Part shown: in pieces, positions 24,501-37,306 of the stretch
How positions within the stretch are numbered: the first letter of the stretch is position 1
How the letters are laid out: every line of letters begins with the position of its first letter
DNA from: Sphagnum compactum
Lineage: Eukaryota; Bryophyta; Sphagnopsida; Sphagnales
DNA: 64,000 nucleotides
Assembly: GCA_965153455.1 (NCBI GenBank)
Contig: OZ234497.1
Span: 15,679,872-15,743,871 of the forward strand
Direction: 5' to 3'
Position numbers and translations under genes: made by a program
Notes under the pieces: model-generated
The model's database searches: none
Told to the model about the DNA's origin: nothing
Seen by the model: the letters and a program-made list of their open reading frames with translations, nothing else

Positions 24501-25870
24501 TTTTCCTTCAGGATAATTTGCCATGGTGAAAACTCAAAGTGCATTTGGTTGAGGTTCATCCACAACTGGTCATAATCCACCGTAATGAGAATCTCAATGC
24601 CCTAAACTGGCTAATTAAGTCACAAGTTACAAACCAACCTCCGACCTTCATTATATTAGCCAGCGACCTACTCCTCAACACGAGGTACCAAGGTTGGCTC
24701 GCATTGGGCAACTGATGCCATAATCCTATCACTTCTTGGATGAAAATGCAATAGTATCGCTTCTTGATGAATGAAAATAGGTCATCTCAATTGTCATTAC
24801 GGTCAGTATTGCCCAGTAACCCAGCTCAAGGCTACCAGCTATGGGAAATGTTCATCAATGGATGATGGATGCAACTGGTGGCTTTTGGGTTTGTAGGCCC
24901 ACCCAACTTCAATTCTCAATTGGTGCCATACATAAATTCTCAGATCTGATTTCATCCATTTCTTTATCTCTACTGGTAGCTTCAAGAATCAAGTACCTAC
25001 CTACCTACCTAACCTAATGTGGGGTTGGGGATGTTGTAAGAATGGATTCATGTGAAGGGCAAGAAGATCATTGTTTCTGGAAGAATCCAGACACAAACTG
25101 AATAATAATAATATACTATAATAGTTTGTTTCCCAAGTGATTGATTTTAAGTACCCTGCTTAGCTTAGGCACACTTGGGTTCCAGTGATTGCAAGACCCT
25201 TTAATCTCTCTCTGTCTGCAGATCATTTCTGAACAAGTAGTGAAGAACTGGTGCCACACTTCACATGGAGTTTGCACAGTTTGCTGAAACCAAGAAAATG
25301 TGGTCAAGCCAAAGAAGGAAGGGATGGAGAGAGAGAGAGATTTGCACACAATTTATATAAATTACAGAACTGAGAAGAAGGCTGGCAGATTTGAGAGAGA
25401 GAAAAGAGAGAGAGAGAGAAGAGAGGGGAAAAGGGGCTTTTGCTGTTGGTGATAGATTTTGCAGGTACCATTTTTTCACCAACCAGAACAACAGACCTTA
25501 TGATGTATGCAGACAACCCAATGCAGCAAAGGTAGTAGTAGTAGTAGGCCCATCATAATCTGGGTGTGTGTTGAAGGATTTGCAAGTACCCTGGTAAGGA
25601 TTGCATTGTCCCTGTGAGGAGTTCAATAAATCATATTCTAACACAAGGGGAGAGAGAGAGACTAGCTAGCAGCTTTTTTTTTTAAAACTCTGGTTGGGAA
25701 GTTGGAACTTGGAAGAAGGACTTTTGTTTGTTTGTTGCTCTGTTATGGACTTTTGAACATACCCAGGGTTGGTCCTGTTTTTGGGTTTTTAAGGTTTTTT
25801 TAACACTTTCATACCAGCCTTGTCCTAGTATTATTTGGTTGGGTCCAAGATTGATTTCTGCCTGGCATGA
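24501..25870. other. No assigned gene; GA-rich microsatellites
   Basis: It contains a TACC run near 24998-25010 and GA runs near 25330-25342 and 25396-25425. The open stretches on the minus strand are Ser/Leu-rich artefacts of the GA tracts. No gene is recognised. Confidence 0.4.
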
Positions 25871-25899
25871 GGTAGTTATCAACCAGTGGCGGCCGGGTA

Positions 25900-26075
25900 T
25901 TGAACTTCGACCCCGATCTCCACCCAGTTATCAGGTAGGTTATTAATAACCTACCAGTTGGTTATTGATATTTTTTTATCACCGGTTAATAATCTAACCA
26001 TTTGGTATTGAATTTTCAAAATGTCATAACCTACCTGGATGACCTGGTTATCATCCAGGTACATTATCAATCATA
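25900..26075 (+). repeat. Dispersed repeat family F, copy 1, palindrome-rich
   Basis: GGTAGGTTATTAATAACCTACC is a perfect palindrome at 25935-25956. The following phrases (GGTTATTGAT, TCACCGGTTAATAAT, ATAACCTACCTGG) match, with more decay, the order seen at 30680-30870. Confidence 0.5.
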
Positions 26076-26162
26076 AACATTTTTATGATTAAAAACCAAT
26101 AAAAACCAATAAGATTTTGTGAAGGGGATGAAAATCACATGTTCCATTCCTCTTTCCAAGGT

Positions 26163-26332
26163 GATGTGTTTACCAAATACAATGAAAACACAAGTTTTTG
26201 TTGGTTTACAAATTTGAATATAGAAACATATCATTTAGCTTTATTTGATGTGTTTACCAACTACCATGAGAACACAAGTTTTTGTTGGTGTACAAATTTG
26301 AATATAGAAAACATATCATTTAATTTTATTTG
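26163..26332 (+). repeat. 84-bp tandem duplication, in frame
   Basis: Two copies begin GATGTGTTTACCAA (26163 and 26247). The plus strand is open through both, repeating a 28-residue unit (starts DVFT, contains ENTSFCW and TNLNIE). Differences between copies are few. No known domain is recognised. Confidence 0.85.
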
Positions 26333-29300
26333 AGTTTGTTAGGCAAGATATTTGGGCCACATTTGTAAATCATATGGGGGCATCTAGTTTTGTTATAAAA
26401 CATGTATATGCAAAAGTTGTGGCATCTATGAAACAACATTGTTAAGAAGTTGCCACTCAACTTATTAAAAAGTTGCAAGGTTGATTCCCAACACATGATT
26501 TGATGGATGCATTTGGGTTTGAGTGCCCACACTATTGGCTATAACCAAAACCCAAAATGAAGTTTGTATTCACTTGAAATCATCAAAGTTGCCCTTTGCT
26601 AACCTAAGGTAGGACCTAATGAGCTAAATGGTTTCCAAGATTCTTTTTCAACAAATGCACTTGAATTAGAGAGATCTCACTTTGTCTTTACCATTATAAA
26701 CAATGTTAAATTGGTGATGGATAAACCATTTGATGTCACCTCATTGACTAAGCTAGGGAATACCCTTTCCTCATTGAATACATTCTTAAACAAAAAATCC
26801 ATGATGACGTCAAGTCAGTTGAACTTGCTATTGTGCAAGTTATTGGTTTAATAGACGATGAATGTTGTTTTTTCACATTCACATTTATGAATACTAAATC
26901 AAGGAATTGATTGACCATGCATTTGTAACTAGTCATTTAAATGTTTAGTCAATGGTTTCTCATTTTGGAAAATTTCCCTTTTAAAACAACAATTCAAAAT
27001 TGAAAAGACATTAAAATTTAGTATGGTGCAAAAGTTTGTTCATGTTGAATTTGGATCACAACAAGGTTACTAAGATTTGAACACATTTTTTCTCCTCCTA
27101 TATCTTGAATCCTAAGTTTTGTCTTTGGAAAGAATTGTTTGAATCTTGGATTATGAATTCTATAGTCTATTTGGGTGTTTAGAATATGCATGTTTTGCTT
27201 ACATGTTACTCCATTTCATTGTCGGCCCATCAAAAGTTTCTTTAAGGGGATCCTCAAACCTTTGTTACACATAAACAATCTATGAAGCTTGAGTGATTAA
27301 GGTGTTATCATTTATGGCATGAGCTATGGGCCATGGCATATGGTTTTCAACTAACTTCTTGATGTAACAACAAAATTGAAATTTGATTAATTTTTCAATG
27401 TATGTTTAAGTTTTGGTGTTGTCTTGACCCAAATGAATTGCCCTTTGTTTCCATTATCCACGTTTTTTTGGATATGGTCAACCTTCAGTCAACCTTTTTT
27501 TGAGCCTTTAGGATTTGCTTTTACATTAAACATGAAAAACTAATGTTTCCTTTTGTGTTGGGGTTCAATTCCCCCGTTTAGTGTTGTCATCAAAAAATGA
27601 AATCCAAAGACCCTTCATTTGCAAAAATAAATTGACACAAATAGATGGTTTGTAATTTCAAAACTTACTAAAAATTTTCATTTCACAAATAAAAATTGAC
27701 CTTCTTTTTTCTTAATTGCCCTACACATTTCCTTGCCATATATTTGGGCAAACTGACATAATCATAAAAATTAAAAATGATCACAAGTAATGACTAGTGA
27801 TAATGATGGTTTTGATATTTCATATAAGGTACAAAAATAAGGTGCCTAAGGCCAAGGCTACTATAATGGAGGTGCATGGCATGTAGCCTCTTCCTTGATT
27901 TTTGGTTTCTTGACCATTTTTCCACAAAAGTATAGTCACATGTTGGCTTGACATACTAAGTATTGCACTCCTTGTTCACATGCCATTTTTCAAGGTAAAA
28001 CTGATTCACATATTGAAGAGTGGGAAAGTTGATGTTATTTGAATGTTTAGGTCAATACATTGAGACCATGGTTTTGATTGGAAAACCAATTGATGCAATG
28101 AATCCAAAATAATAATAACACTCACATTGCCTCCCATGTGAATATCCTACAACCATTGGTAGCTTGTGACACTTTGGATAACACCATCAAATGAAAGCAC
28201 ATGTTCCACATCCACACACCTTTTTTTCTCTCTTTTGCATGAGTCAATAAATTTGTTTTGTCCTCATATGATGTTGATTACACGTCTTCTCCAGATAGTT
28301 CAAGAACTTATGGACACAAGATCATTGCATTCATAATGAAGTTGCCATGTTTGAATCAAATGTGCATAATAAGGTTTCTTTGTTTCTAATACTTTGGAAT
28401 GTTGTCATGTATTATGAATGGAGGGGAATCTTTGTAGATACAAATTTCTTAAAATCTTAATTTTGTTGGCGGTGAATCAATATTTAATATGAATATAGTT
28501 CAAATGGATTTTATATTAATCTTTAATATCAAACTAACTAATCATTGGGACTCACATGCATCTTCCAAGGGGTTGTGCATTCAATTCACCAATATAAATA
28601 TTGTTAATGTTATCCACAATACCAACCCATATGAATTCAAATTCATTTATAACAATTTTAACATAACCTCCTTCACAAAGGTAGTGAGAATCCTAAAGCA
28701 CGGTGAAATGACAAACAACCTTTTTTACTAGCAAAATTTTGCCACATTAAAAATTGAAGATAATGTGATTTTGTAGGTCTATATTGCCAAAAGTGAAAAA
28801 TTGTTTTTTGCTAGATTCGTTTATTTGGTTTTCATTATGTAGCCGTAAATATGGAAGGTTGATTAAAATAATATTATTATTTAATATCTTGTTTATATAG
28901 CTAGATTTGGCTAAATCTTCTTATAGATTACTACTATTTTCTCTAAAACTTCCTATGGAGATCATCACTTAAGCTCCACTAAAAGATGAAAACATAACAT
29001 CAAATATAGTGTTCTCCAATTTCTTTGAACCTATACATGCAATACACATTATTGTAGATTAGTTTTTCTTTTAATGAAAAAATGGATTATTTTGACCCAT
29101 TCACTAGGCATGTTGCAAAGCCCTTAAATTACAACAATATAATTTTAAAATAACTTAAATGTAGTAATTTTGTTCTATGTCAACACTTGGTGATCTAAAG
29201 TTCAAATCATTAATGTTGAACTATCATTAAAAAAAATTGTCCAATTGTGATGATCTTTTTTTTAATTATTCAAATTAATAGCTTTTTAAATGATCATTTT

Positions 29301-30670
29301 CTATTTAAGAACAAAAAAATGTTGTTATTATAAACAAATCCAATGCCAACATGACCAAGGATGCTTATAAAGCTTGTAGTTCACAAAAAGGGATTCAACA
29401 TCAAAGTCAAGGCTCCAACTAATTTTATTGGTTTTTTTGCATTCCTATGCATTTGGTTGTGTTCAAAGAAACAAGCAATCATGCAACCTTTTGGTCCCAT
29501 CATGTTCTACCTTCTTGCAAGCAATCAAACCTTTTAGACATAAACACAAAAGCCTAATCCATTGCAAAAAAGAAGAGTGGCAACAATTTGAGTGAAAGAT
29601 AAACAAAGTCCATTGTCCTTCCACCTCTTTCAATATGGACATATTTTTTCCAATTCTTTAAAATACCTCTCATTGCACCATTTACATAAAAAAGAACCTT
29701 GAAAGGATTAAAAATAACATCCCTTTTGTCTTAATTATATTATAAACTTTTAGAGGTTTTGAGCAATAAATATGTATTTTCTTCCAGGTCTTTGACCATG
29801 AACATAATATGTGTTTAGCCATTTAGCATCCACAACCAAATTACAACTAAGCCTTGTTCAATCTTTTTTTTTCCTACATTAGATCATAAGACAATGATCT
29901 AAGGATGTAGGAAACTTTGTCTCCACCATTCAAATTTCTTTGACCCTAGTTATATCATTCCAATTAAAAGACTAAGAGCCTAAGATATATTGATTAATTT
30001 CATCACCACAAGGACCCATCTTATTGTCATACACTTTTTAAAGGATATGTATTGTTTCCTTGATAATTATTTCGAAAGTAACACATTTTATGGAACATGT
30101 TGATATGATTCCAATGAATCAAGATTCAAAATTAGATGTTCAAAATATGAAAAATATATTTTTGCAATCCCATGAATTGCTAAATAGTACACCATACACA
30201 CCTTCAATTTATGTGCCTTCAAAATGCATAATTTAACATAAAATAATATATGTATATATACCCAACCTGATTATGTAATTAACATTAATTTAAACATCTT
30301 GATTTACCTTGCAATCATGCTACCTTTTTTAAATTAAAAAAATCAAGAATAAAACCCCATTAGGTTTGTAAGATGCCTTTTACCTTTATCATTAGTAGTA
30401 AGTGATACATCCTTATCGTTTGAAATTAGCTAATTTATATTATCAACTAACCGATTCAAAAATAATAAAATGGTTGTGCTTGTGTGTGAAAACAAATTAA
30501 TTATATATTTGAATATTCAACATGTTATTTCCTTTTATTCCTTTGTGTTTCAACATTAAAATATTGTGAACCATCAAGGCCATTTCACATTTGTGCACTT
30601 TGCACATGAAATAAACAAAGAGTCAATAATTGATTAAAAAACCATTGAACAAAAGTTATAAACATTTGAC
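26333..30670. other. Long AT-rich stretch without a recognisable gene
   Basis: It is built of short phrases rich in TTTG and CAA, with no reading frame longer than about 80 codons and no domain. It looks like old decayed repeat sequence. A partial repeat copy lies at 28750-28960. Confidence 0.4.
28750..28960 (-). repeat. TTTAGCCAAAT dispersed repeat family, partial copy
   Basis: In reverse complement it reads GTAATCTATAAGAAGATTTA, then AGCCAAATCTAGCTATATAA and later GGCTACATAATG. It is more decayed than the other copies. Confidence 0.45.
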
Positions 30671-30679
30671 ATCACAATT

Positions 30680-30870
30680 TTGGTAGGTTATTGAATTTTG
30701 ACTTAGTTGTCAACTCAATTAATAACCTTATTATTAATAACCCACCACTCAATTATTGATTTTGTGATAATCGATTAAATTGATAACTACCTTGTATTGA
30801 TTTTTTAAAATTTTAATAACATGCCTAGGTGGCTCAATTACCATTCAAGTATTTATCAATTTTTAAACAC
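30680..30870 (+). repeat. Dispersed repeat family F, copy 2
   Basis: It carries GGTAGGTTATTGAATTTTGA, TTATTAATAACCCACC, TGATAATCGATTAAATTGAT and ATAACATGCCTAGGTGGC, in the order of copy 1. It directly precedes the direct repeat starting at 30893. Confidence 0.45.
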
Positions 30871-30892
30871 TAATTAATAATAATAATAATGG

Positions 30893-31500
30893 GTGCAAGC
30901 AAGATATTTTGTATATAAATGTTACCATGTTTTCTACTTGAAAAAAAAAAAAAAAAAACTTTCAAATTTCTAACCTTCCTCTAGCATTTCAATACAAATG
31001 AAACTTTTAGTTTTTTCATGGGCATCTCTAGATTCCTTCTAACTTCTCAAAGAAATTTGTGTTATATCATTTGGACTTAAAAAGGTACCCCAAAATTATT
31101 GCCAACAATTACGTCATTTTTTAGGGGTTCCAAGGATGATTTTAGTTATGAAAACAAATTCCACTAACTAAAAAAATTATATGAAAATGTTCACCACATC
31201 AATATCGAGGTGCATAAAAGAGAACCAAAGACTTGCAAAAACATTTCACCTACTTTCAAATACTTTAATTTTATTTTTCAAATTGCCACAAATTTTAGGT
31301 CCAATTCAAGTATTTGCAAGTAGTTTAAAAACACACGATTATAACAATTTAGCTTTTGAAGTCCATGCAAACAAGAGTTTAAATATAATGTACCCAAAAA
31401 TAATATCATTATCCATATAAAATCATCTACTTATTAGTCCTTTCATTTAGAGACCCTTGTATTTTGTTGTTCATACTACTTTTGTGAATATTTTACCATG
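30893..31500 (+). repeat. About 608-bp direct repeat, left copy
   Basis: It starts TGCAAGCAAGATATTTTGTA and ends near TTTACCATG. It is closely related throughout to 33905-34522, sharing AACCTTCCTCTA, GATGATTTTAGTTATGAAAA, AATGTTCACCACATCAATAT and TCCAATTCAAGTATTTGCAA. The two copies, about 2.4 kb apart, could be LTRs of an extinct element, but I see no primer-binding site, polypurine tract or retrotransposon domain between them. Confidence 0.75.
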
Positions 31501-33904
31501 TTTTCGCCTTGATAAACTTAAACCTTATAAGTTATTAACATTTGGCATGATAATAAGTAGTCATCAACGAGTTATTTGATAGCCTACCTTGTGGCTATTT
31601 TTTAAGTCAATAATCGGCCAACATTGGTTTAGACCTTATCTTTTATCAAAATCACAATATTTCATGTTTTGCAAATTTTTACTATCAAAGACATAGTTAT
31701 TATTTCATTGATAATAAATGCAATCCTTTTATTTTTGCCCAATACAATGCACGTGTGTTTTGAATTTTGACCTATACTCACACATGCAAACTATATATAT
31801 ATACAACCAATAATCAGTAAAATTTATCAAATTTAAATAATAAAAATTTGGGTTCAAAAGCCCCATTTTGACTATTTCAAAATTTTGACAAGATAGTTTA
31901 AATTATGTTAAATCTCTTTATGTTTTCAAACATCATTATGGTAGCCTAATGGTTAAAAATGTTTTATGTTTGCAGTAAGTGCACTGGTTCAATTTTCAAC
32001 TAATCCAATGCAATGTGCTCAAATTTGTAATTATTTTTGGCTTGCCTTCTTGATAATTAATTACCACCAAACTTTAATCAAAAGTACATTATTATTTTAT
32101 CCTAGAGTTTAATGGTTTAGGAACTCAATGAATAATGTGCCATTAAGGACTTGCCACAAAAGTATGTACTTTTCAATATATTGCGCTACATAAGACTTGT
32201 AAGCTTGGGCATGGTCCCTAGTCCTCATATTGAAACAAGGAGGTCATGTAAAAGCTTTTAATAAGACTTGGATCAAACTACACAAATTGCACAATATGGC
32301 AATTATTGCATTTGTAGTCAATTTTGGTTCATGGACCAACCATGGATTCACATAGACTTGGCATAGCTTGAACTTGGGAAAAGTCATCATGCTCCCTATA
32401 ATAGAGCTCTTTGTTGTACCTATATCAAAATGGCAAAAATGTGGAAGTCTTGATTTTGCCAACATCACAAACTCAATCCCAAAATTTCATGAGCTTCTAA
32501 TTTCCTCAAAAGTATGTAAATTCAACAATTTAAAGGTTTTCTTATAACCCTTGAAAAGAGTTTTCCAATATTTTATCAAACATTTCAATCTAACTTAATT
32601 TTCTCTTATAAAAGTTTCAATATATTTGGAAGCCCTATTATAAACAAGAATTTTATGTCTACAAAAGAATGGGGATTTTGTTTTTGAAACATGCCCTCCT
32701 TTTACACATAATTGTTTTGCACATGGTACCCTTTGAATATCATAAGACAACAAGAAACGAATGTTCCCAAGCAGGTTTTACCTCAAAATAAGGTGCTTCA
32801 AGTAACATTACCAGTATGAGCATTACAATAGTTCCACATTGCACATGCCCTTTATAATAATAACACCCCCCACCCCAAAGCCTTACCATACACTTGACTT
32901 GACTCCTTAAATTGTTATTTATACAATGGAAATTTATTTTAGCACTTTCATCCCACCCTTCAAATGGCCATAATTGATGTAAAATTAGTCTTTTTCTAAA
33001 ATGCAAGCCCACTTTATTGTGGTATTTAACAAGATATTTATAACAAACTAAAAGTCACCAACATGGATATGAAGAAAATTTGATCCCCAAATGACATTTT
33101 GAGCATTCCAAATTCCTCAAGAGTGATAAGATTGCGTATTTTTTATTCCCACATATTTCCATTTCATATTGTGGGAGTTAGTTTGCCCTCATTTGCACTC
33201 ACTCCAAGTTTCAAACTTTTTGTTCAACTAATCCCAACTTGAAAGCCTTCATATTTCTTTTATCTCAAGATGAACCCTTTGTTGCCCATCCCAAGAATCA
33301 GTCACACACCCAAGTTAGAATTGTGACATGTTCACCCTTTTTTTTTTAAAAGGTCAATGCCCTCATTTACACTACAAAATTTTAATGTTTAAAACCTTGT
33401 TTAAAAATCCAATGCAACTAAAGTTATGACTTTAATTTGTTTTTGTCTCAATTTGATGTTCCTTCATGTGTTTATCACAACTTCAAAACAAGGGTTGTGA
33501 CAGTCAATGGTATATTGTAATTCCATTAACATCAAATCATAATGTCAACATAATTTCAAAGGTGTTGGGTGGAATGTCAATTTTTACAATCTACCATTTT
33601 TTTCAACACAATTCACCTTCACTGCAATGATGCCACATCCAAAACCCACCTTTGTAAATTCATGTGTACCAATTTATTAAATAAAATTAAAATTTTATAA
33701 GTATATATAAATGTTATTCAAGTGTAAGCAAAAAAAATCCACACTATGAACAAACGCATATTAAATATGTTTAATTCCATTCTTTTCTAATTCAAGTGAT
33801 GATCATGATAATCACAACTGGTTTAAATGAAACAAATATAGGGCCCAATATTTGGCACTAAGATACTTCTAACATGGTCACCTAGTTGACAATTACACAC
33901 CTAG
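31501..33904. other. AT-rich interval between the direct repeats
   Basis: No gag, protease, reverse transcriptase or integrase motif was seen in any frame. Minus-strand stretches at 32244-32468 and 32740-33012 are open but unrecognised. A tRNA-like segment lies at 31935-32007. Confidence 0.4.
31935..32007 (+). repeat. tRNA-like segment, possible SINE head
   Basis: An A-box-like TAGCCTAATGG (31942) and a B-box-like GGTTCAATTTTC (31986) start 44 bp apart, the spacing within a tRNA gene. The T-arm and acceptor stem do not pair, so it is not a functional tRNA. This fits a decayed tRNA gene or the head of a tRNA-derived SINE. Confidence 0.3.
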
Positions 33905-34522
33905 GTGCAAGCAAGATATTTTGTACATACTTGTTACCTTGCTTTCTATTTGAAAACAAAAAAAACAAAACAAAAAAAACAAAACAAAAAAAACAAAAAC
34001 AAAATTTCAAACTTCTAACCTTCCTCTAACATTTCAAAAAAAAATAATTTCTTGGGCATCTCTAGCCTCCTTCTAGCTTTTAAAAACAATTTGTGTCATC
34101 ATTTGGATTTGAAAAAATAACCCAAAAATATCCCCCATTTCATAGGGGTTGAAGATGATTTTAGTTATGAAAACAACCTTGATTAACCCAAAAAAATGTA
34201 TTAGAATGTTCACCACATCAATATTGAAGTGCTTGAGAAAAAAAACCAAATATTTGCATAAACATTTCACCTATTTTCAACTATTTGAACTTTATTTTTC
34301 AAACTACCACAAATTTGAGGTCCAATTCAAGTATTTGCAAGTAGCTTAAAAAAACATGATTATAAAAATTTAGCTTTTGAAGTTCATGCAAACAAGAGTT
34401 AAGAAATAATGCACCCCAAAAAAAATTTATTATCCCCATAAAATCATCTATTTGTTAGTCCTTTTCTTTAGGGACCCCAATATTTTGTTGCTTACACTAC
34501 TTTTTGTGTATACTTTACCATG
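33905..34522 (+). repeat. About 618-bp direct repeat, right copy
   Basis: It is the partner of 30893-31500. It has expanded (A)n(C)A tracts at 33955-34003 and several small indels relative to the left copy. Confidence 0.75.
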
Positions 34523-37245
34523 ATTTCACTCCCCTAAATACCTCACTCCTTTCCCCTATCCAACAACATGGATACGAAAAGGCAAATTAACACATGCCTT
34601 TTCATGCCCATTATATTTATATTAATTCAAATTAATCTAAATTTGAGATTGACATAAAGTATGTTGAACTATTGGAAACCATATGGGAAATAAGAAGGAA
34701 AAAAAAGTTGATTGTCACTAGTAGTGTGGAGTAACACAAAGCCAAAATTTTGTATTATTTTTGTATAAACCATTTTCATTTTTTAATAAAAAAATCAAGC
34801 ATTAAATGCCACTTGGGTTTTTAATTTTTTTACAAATATTTGCACCATTAATCACAATCATATTATCATATGTACCAAGTGCATGCATTGTAATATATAA
34901 TTTAAAAATGGCTTACACATTCTACCGAATATTAAAACTTGTTACATAGAGGATGACATATGTCTCCCAATATGTTCAAATGTGCTTTGAATTATTTATT
35001 CAATTTCTAATAATGTTGAAGGTGAAAGGATTTTTATTTTTTTAATGAACATTAAATTGTCTTCAAATTTTGTAATTATTGGTATGAAATGCAAGGTTTG
35101 ATTTAGTGCTCACATTGGTTAGACTCAACTTGTTGAACTTGCTATTCCATTATAAATATTTACAATTGCTTTGACAACTTAGGCCGTTGAAGATTGAAAA
35201 ACATGAGATTAAATTTTTTGTCATTTTTAATGATAATGATTTTTTTTGTTATAAATGTTTTAATTAAAAAATATTGCTTGTCACATGTCACTAGATGGGT
35301 GCTTAATGTTATCAAAACTAACAAAATCAAACAAATAGAACATGTACAAAAATTTCAACTATAAGTCTAGATGCACAAACCTTGCAAAGTTTTTTTTTAG
35401 AAGTTTGAAAGGGAGCTTGAAAGTTCAAAATAAATGGTGAACCAAACCATCTTGCAATTTCATCATCAAGTCCATTACCCCCCACTAAATGTTTTTTGAC
35501 AATGGTGTTATGAAGATTTAAATGCGCCAACATCAATTTGATGTTCATGTCCTTTTCCTAATTAATTTAGGAGTCTAATAATGTGTTTTCCATTGCACAT
35601 GTAACACGTTTAGATGTGACTCTTGTTCAAAATTAATAATTCAAGCTTATTTCAAGACCTTGCATAGCCAAGGTCCACCTAGCCCCTTCTTCATCATAAT
35701 CAAATGTGTAGTGGATGGATCCACTATAAGAGATTTGGTTGTGATGATGGATTTCAAAACTTGAATGATCACTTGTGGCACTTTCTTAAAACATGTTTGA
35801 ATTTTCAACCTTGAACATCCTATTTTGTGTCTTCCATAAACCAAATTGTTAACCTTTGTTGTAGTTGTCAATTTGAACCAACCCATCACAAATTTATAAC
35901 AAAGAACATCCCCATCCCAACATTCCAAAATGCAATTCTCATTTGATCTTTAAGATAAATTTTCATCACCTTGAGATCAAACCCCAAGAAGGGATCAACT
36001 CTGGTGATTAAGAAAAAAAACCACTAAATTTGTGTTTGAACATGAATCAAAGTCCATGTATGTTCAATTAGCTACCCTCATTACAAATCTAGTTAAAAAA
36101 CTAAACATATTTTTAAAGTAGCACAATAAACTAAGTTGATCTTTCAAGTGTTGAGAACATAATAACATGCTTGTGAAAATCCAAACTCAAAATGACACGC
36201 ATAATCAAGAAAACCAACAATTGATGTTTGACCATGCCACCTAAAATGTAACATTTCATGAAACATTTGTTTAAAATAGCAAATTCTCAAAATCTCTCTT
36301 TCAAAGTATGGATATTTTCGTATCCCATGACTCCAAACAACTTAACTAATTGAAACATGTGAATCCATTTTGTTGTAGCTTTTGTCAAGAACTTTCCATC
36401 GTTGTGCCAAGCTTTTGATTTGGGCATAATTGATTCCCTCAAATCATGTTACAAATTATCAAAATTTATTTGATAATATGTGTCTATATTTTCAAACATT
36501 CATAATTATTGATGAAAATCCTTTGGTTTGGTTATGCAATCCAACATCTTGTAGTTCATTGGAATATTAAAATTTTGTTGAAATCATTTGATATGGACAA
36601 GGATTTGATTTTTAAACATCACTTCAAACATTTGAGATTCTTCAAAAATCCCAATGCTCAAATTGGGAAGGCATTTTCGAAATATTTAAAATGTTTCCCC
36701 TTTATTCCCACAATTTTCCCTTTTGTCAAAATGAATTTCCTTGCTTTTAACCTACCTTTATATTTGGTTTGATTTTGTCATGAAATAGACATATTTTAAA
36801 TTTCAATTTATTCTTTGGAGGTGGTAATGAATCTAATTAAGTTAAGGACATTGCAACATTCTCCCATATTCAATCCTTTCATTAACACCATTGGGTGTGA
36901 ATTTGAATTCTTAAGTTATCATGTAGTTTAGTTGGGGTTTCCTTTCAACACCTTTGATAATAAACCTTCAACTTAATTTTAGGTTAAATTTTGGGATGTA
37001 CTTGACATGTTAAATAAACAATAGATGGTCATCCCTAATGTATTGTATTATTGTCACTATTTTATTTATTTATTGCAAGTCTATATATCATAGTTTTTAA
37101 AAATCAAACTATTCAAATAATCAATGTGCTATTGATGTTTAATGTATCATGCATATTAATGGACGCATTTTGGAAGTCAAATACTTATGACAATGTAAAC
37201 CTTTCAAAAGTAGTTTTTTCTTATAGTAGGTATGAAACACAAGTG

Positions 37246-37247
<2 letters not shown>
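34523..37247. other. AT-rich stretch without a recognisable gene
   Basis: Open stretches on the minus strand at 35327-35548 and 35647-35928 and on the plus strand at 36509-36772 have no recognised domain and no supporting splice sites. Confidence 0.35.

Positions 37248-37303
<56 letters not shown>
37248..37303. repeat. (TA)n microsatellite
   Basis: About 28 uninterrupted TA units. Confidence 0.97.
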
Positions 37304-37306
<3 letters not shown>

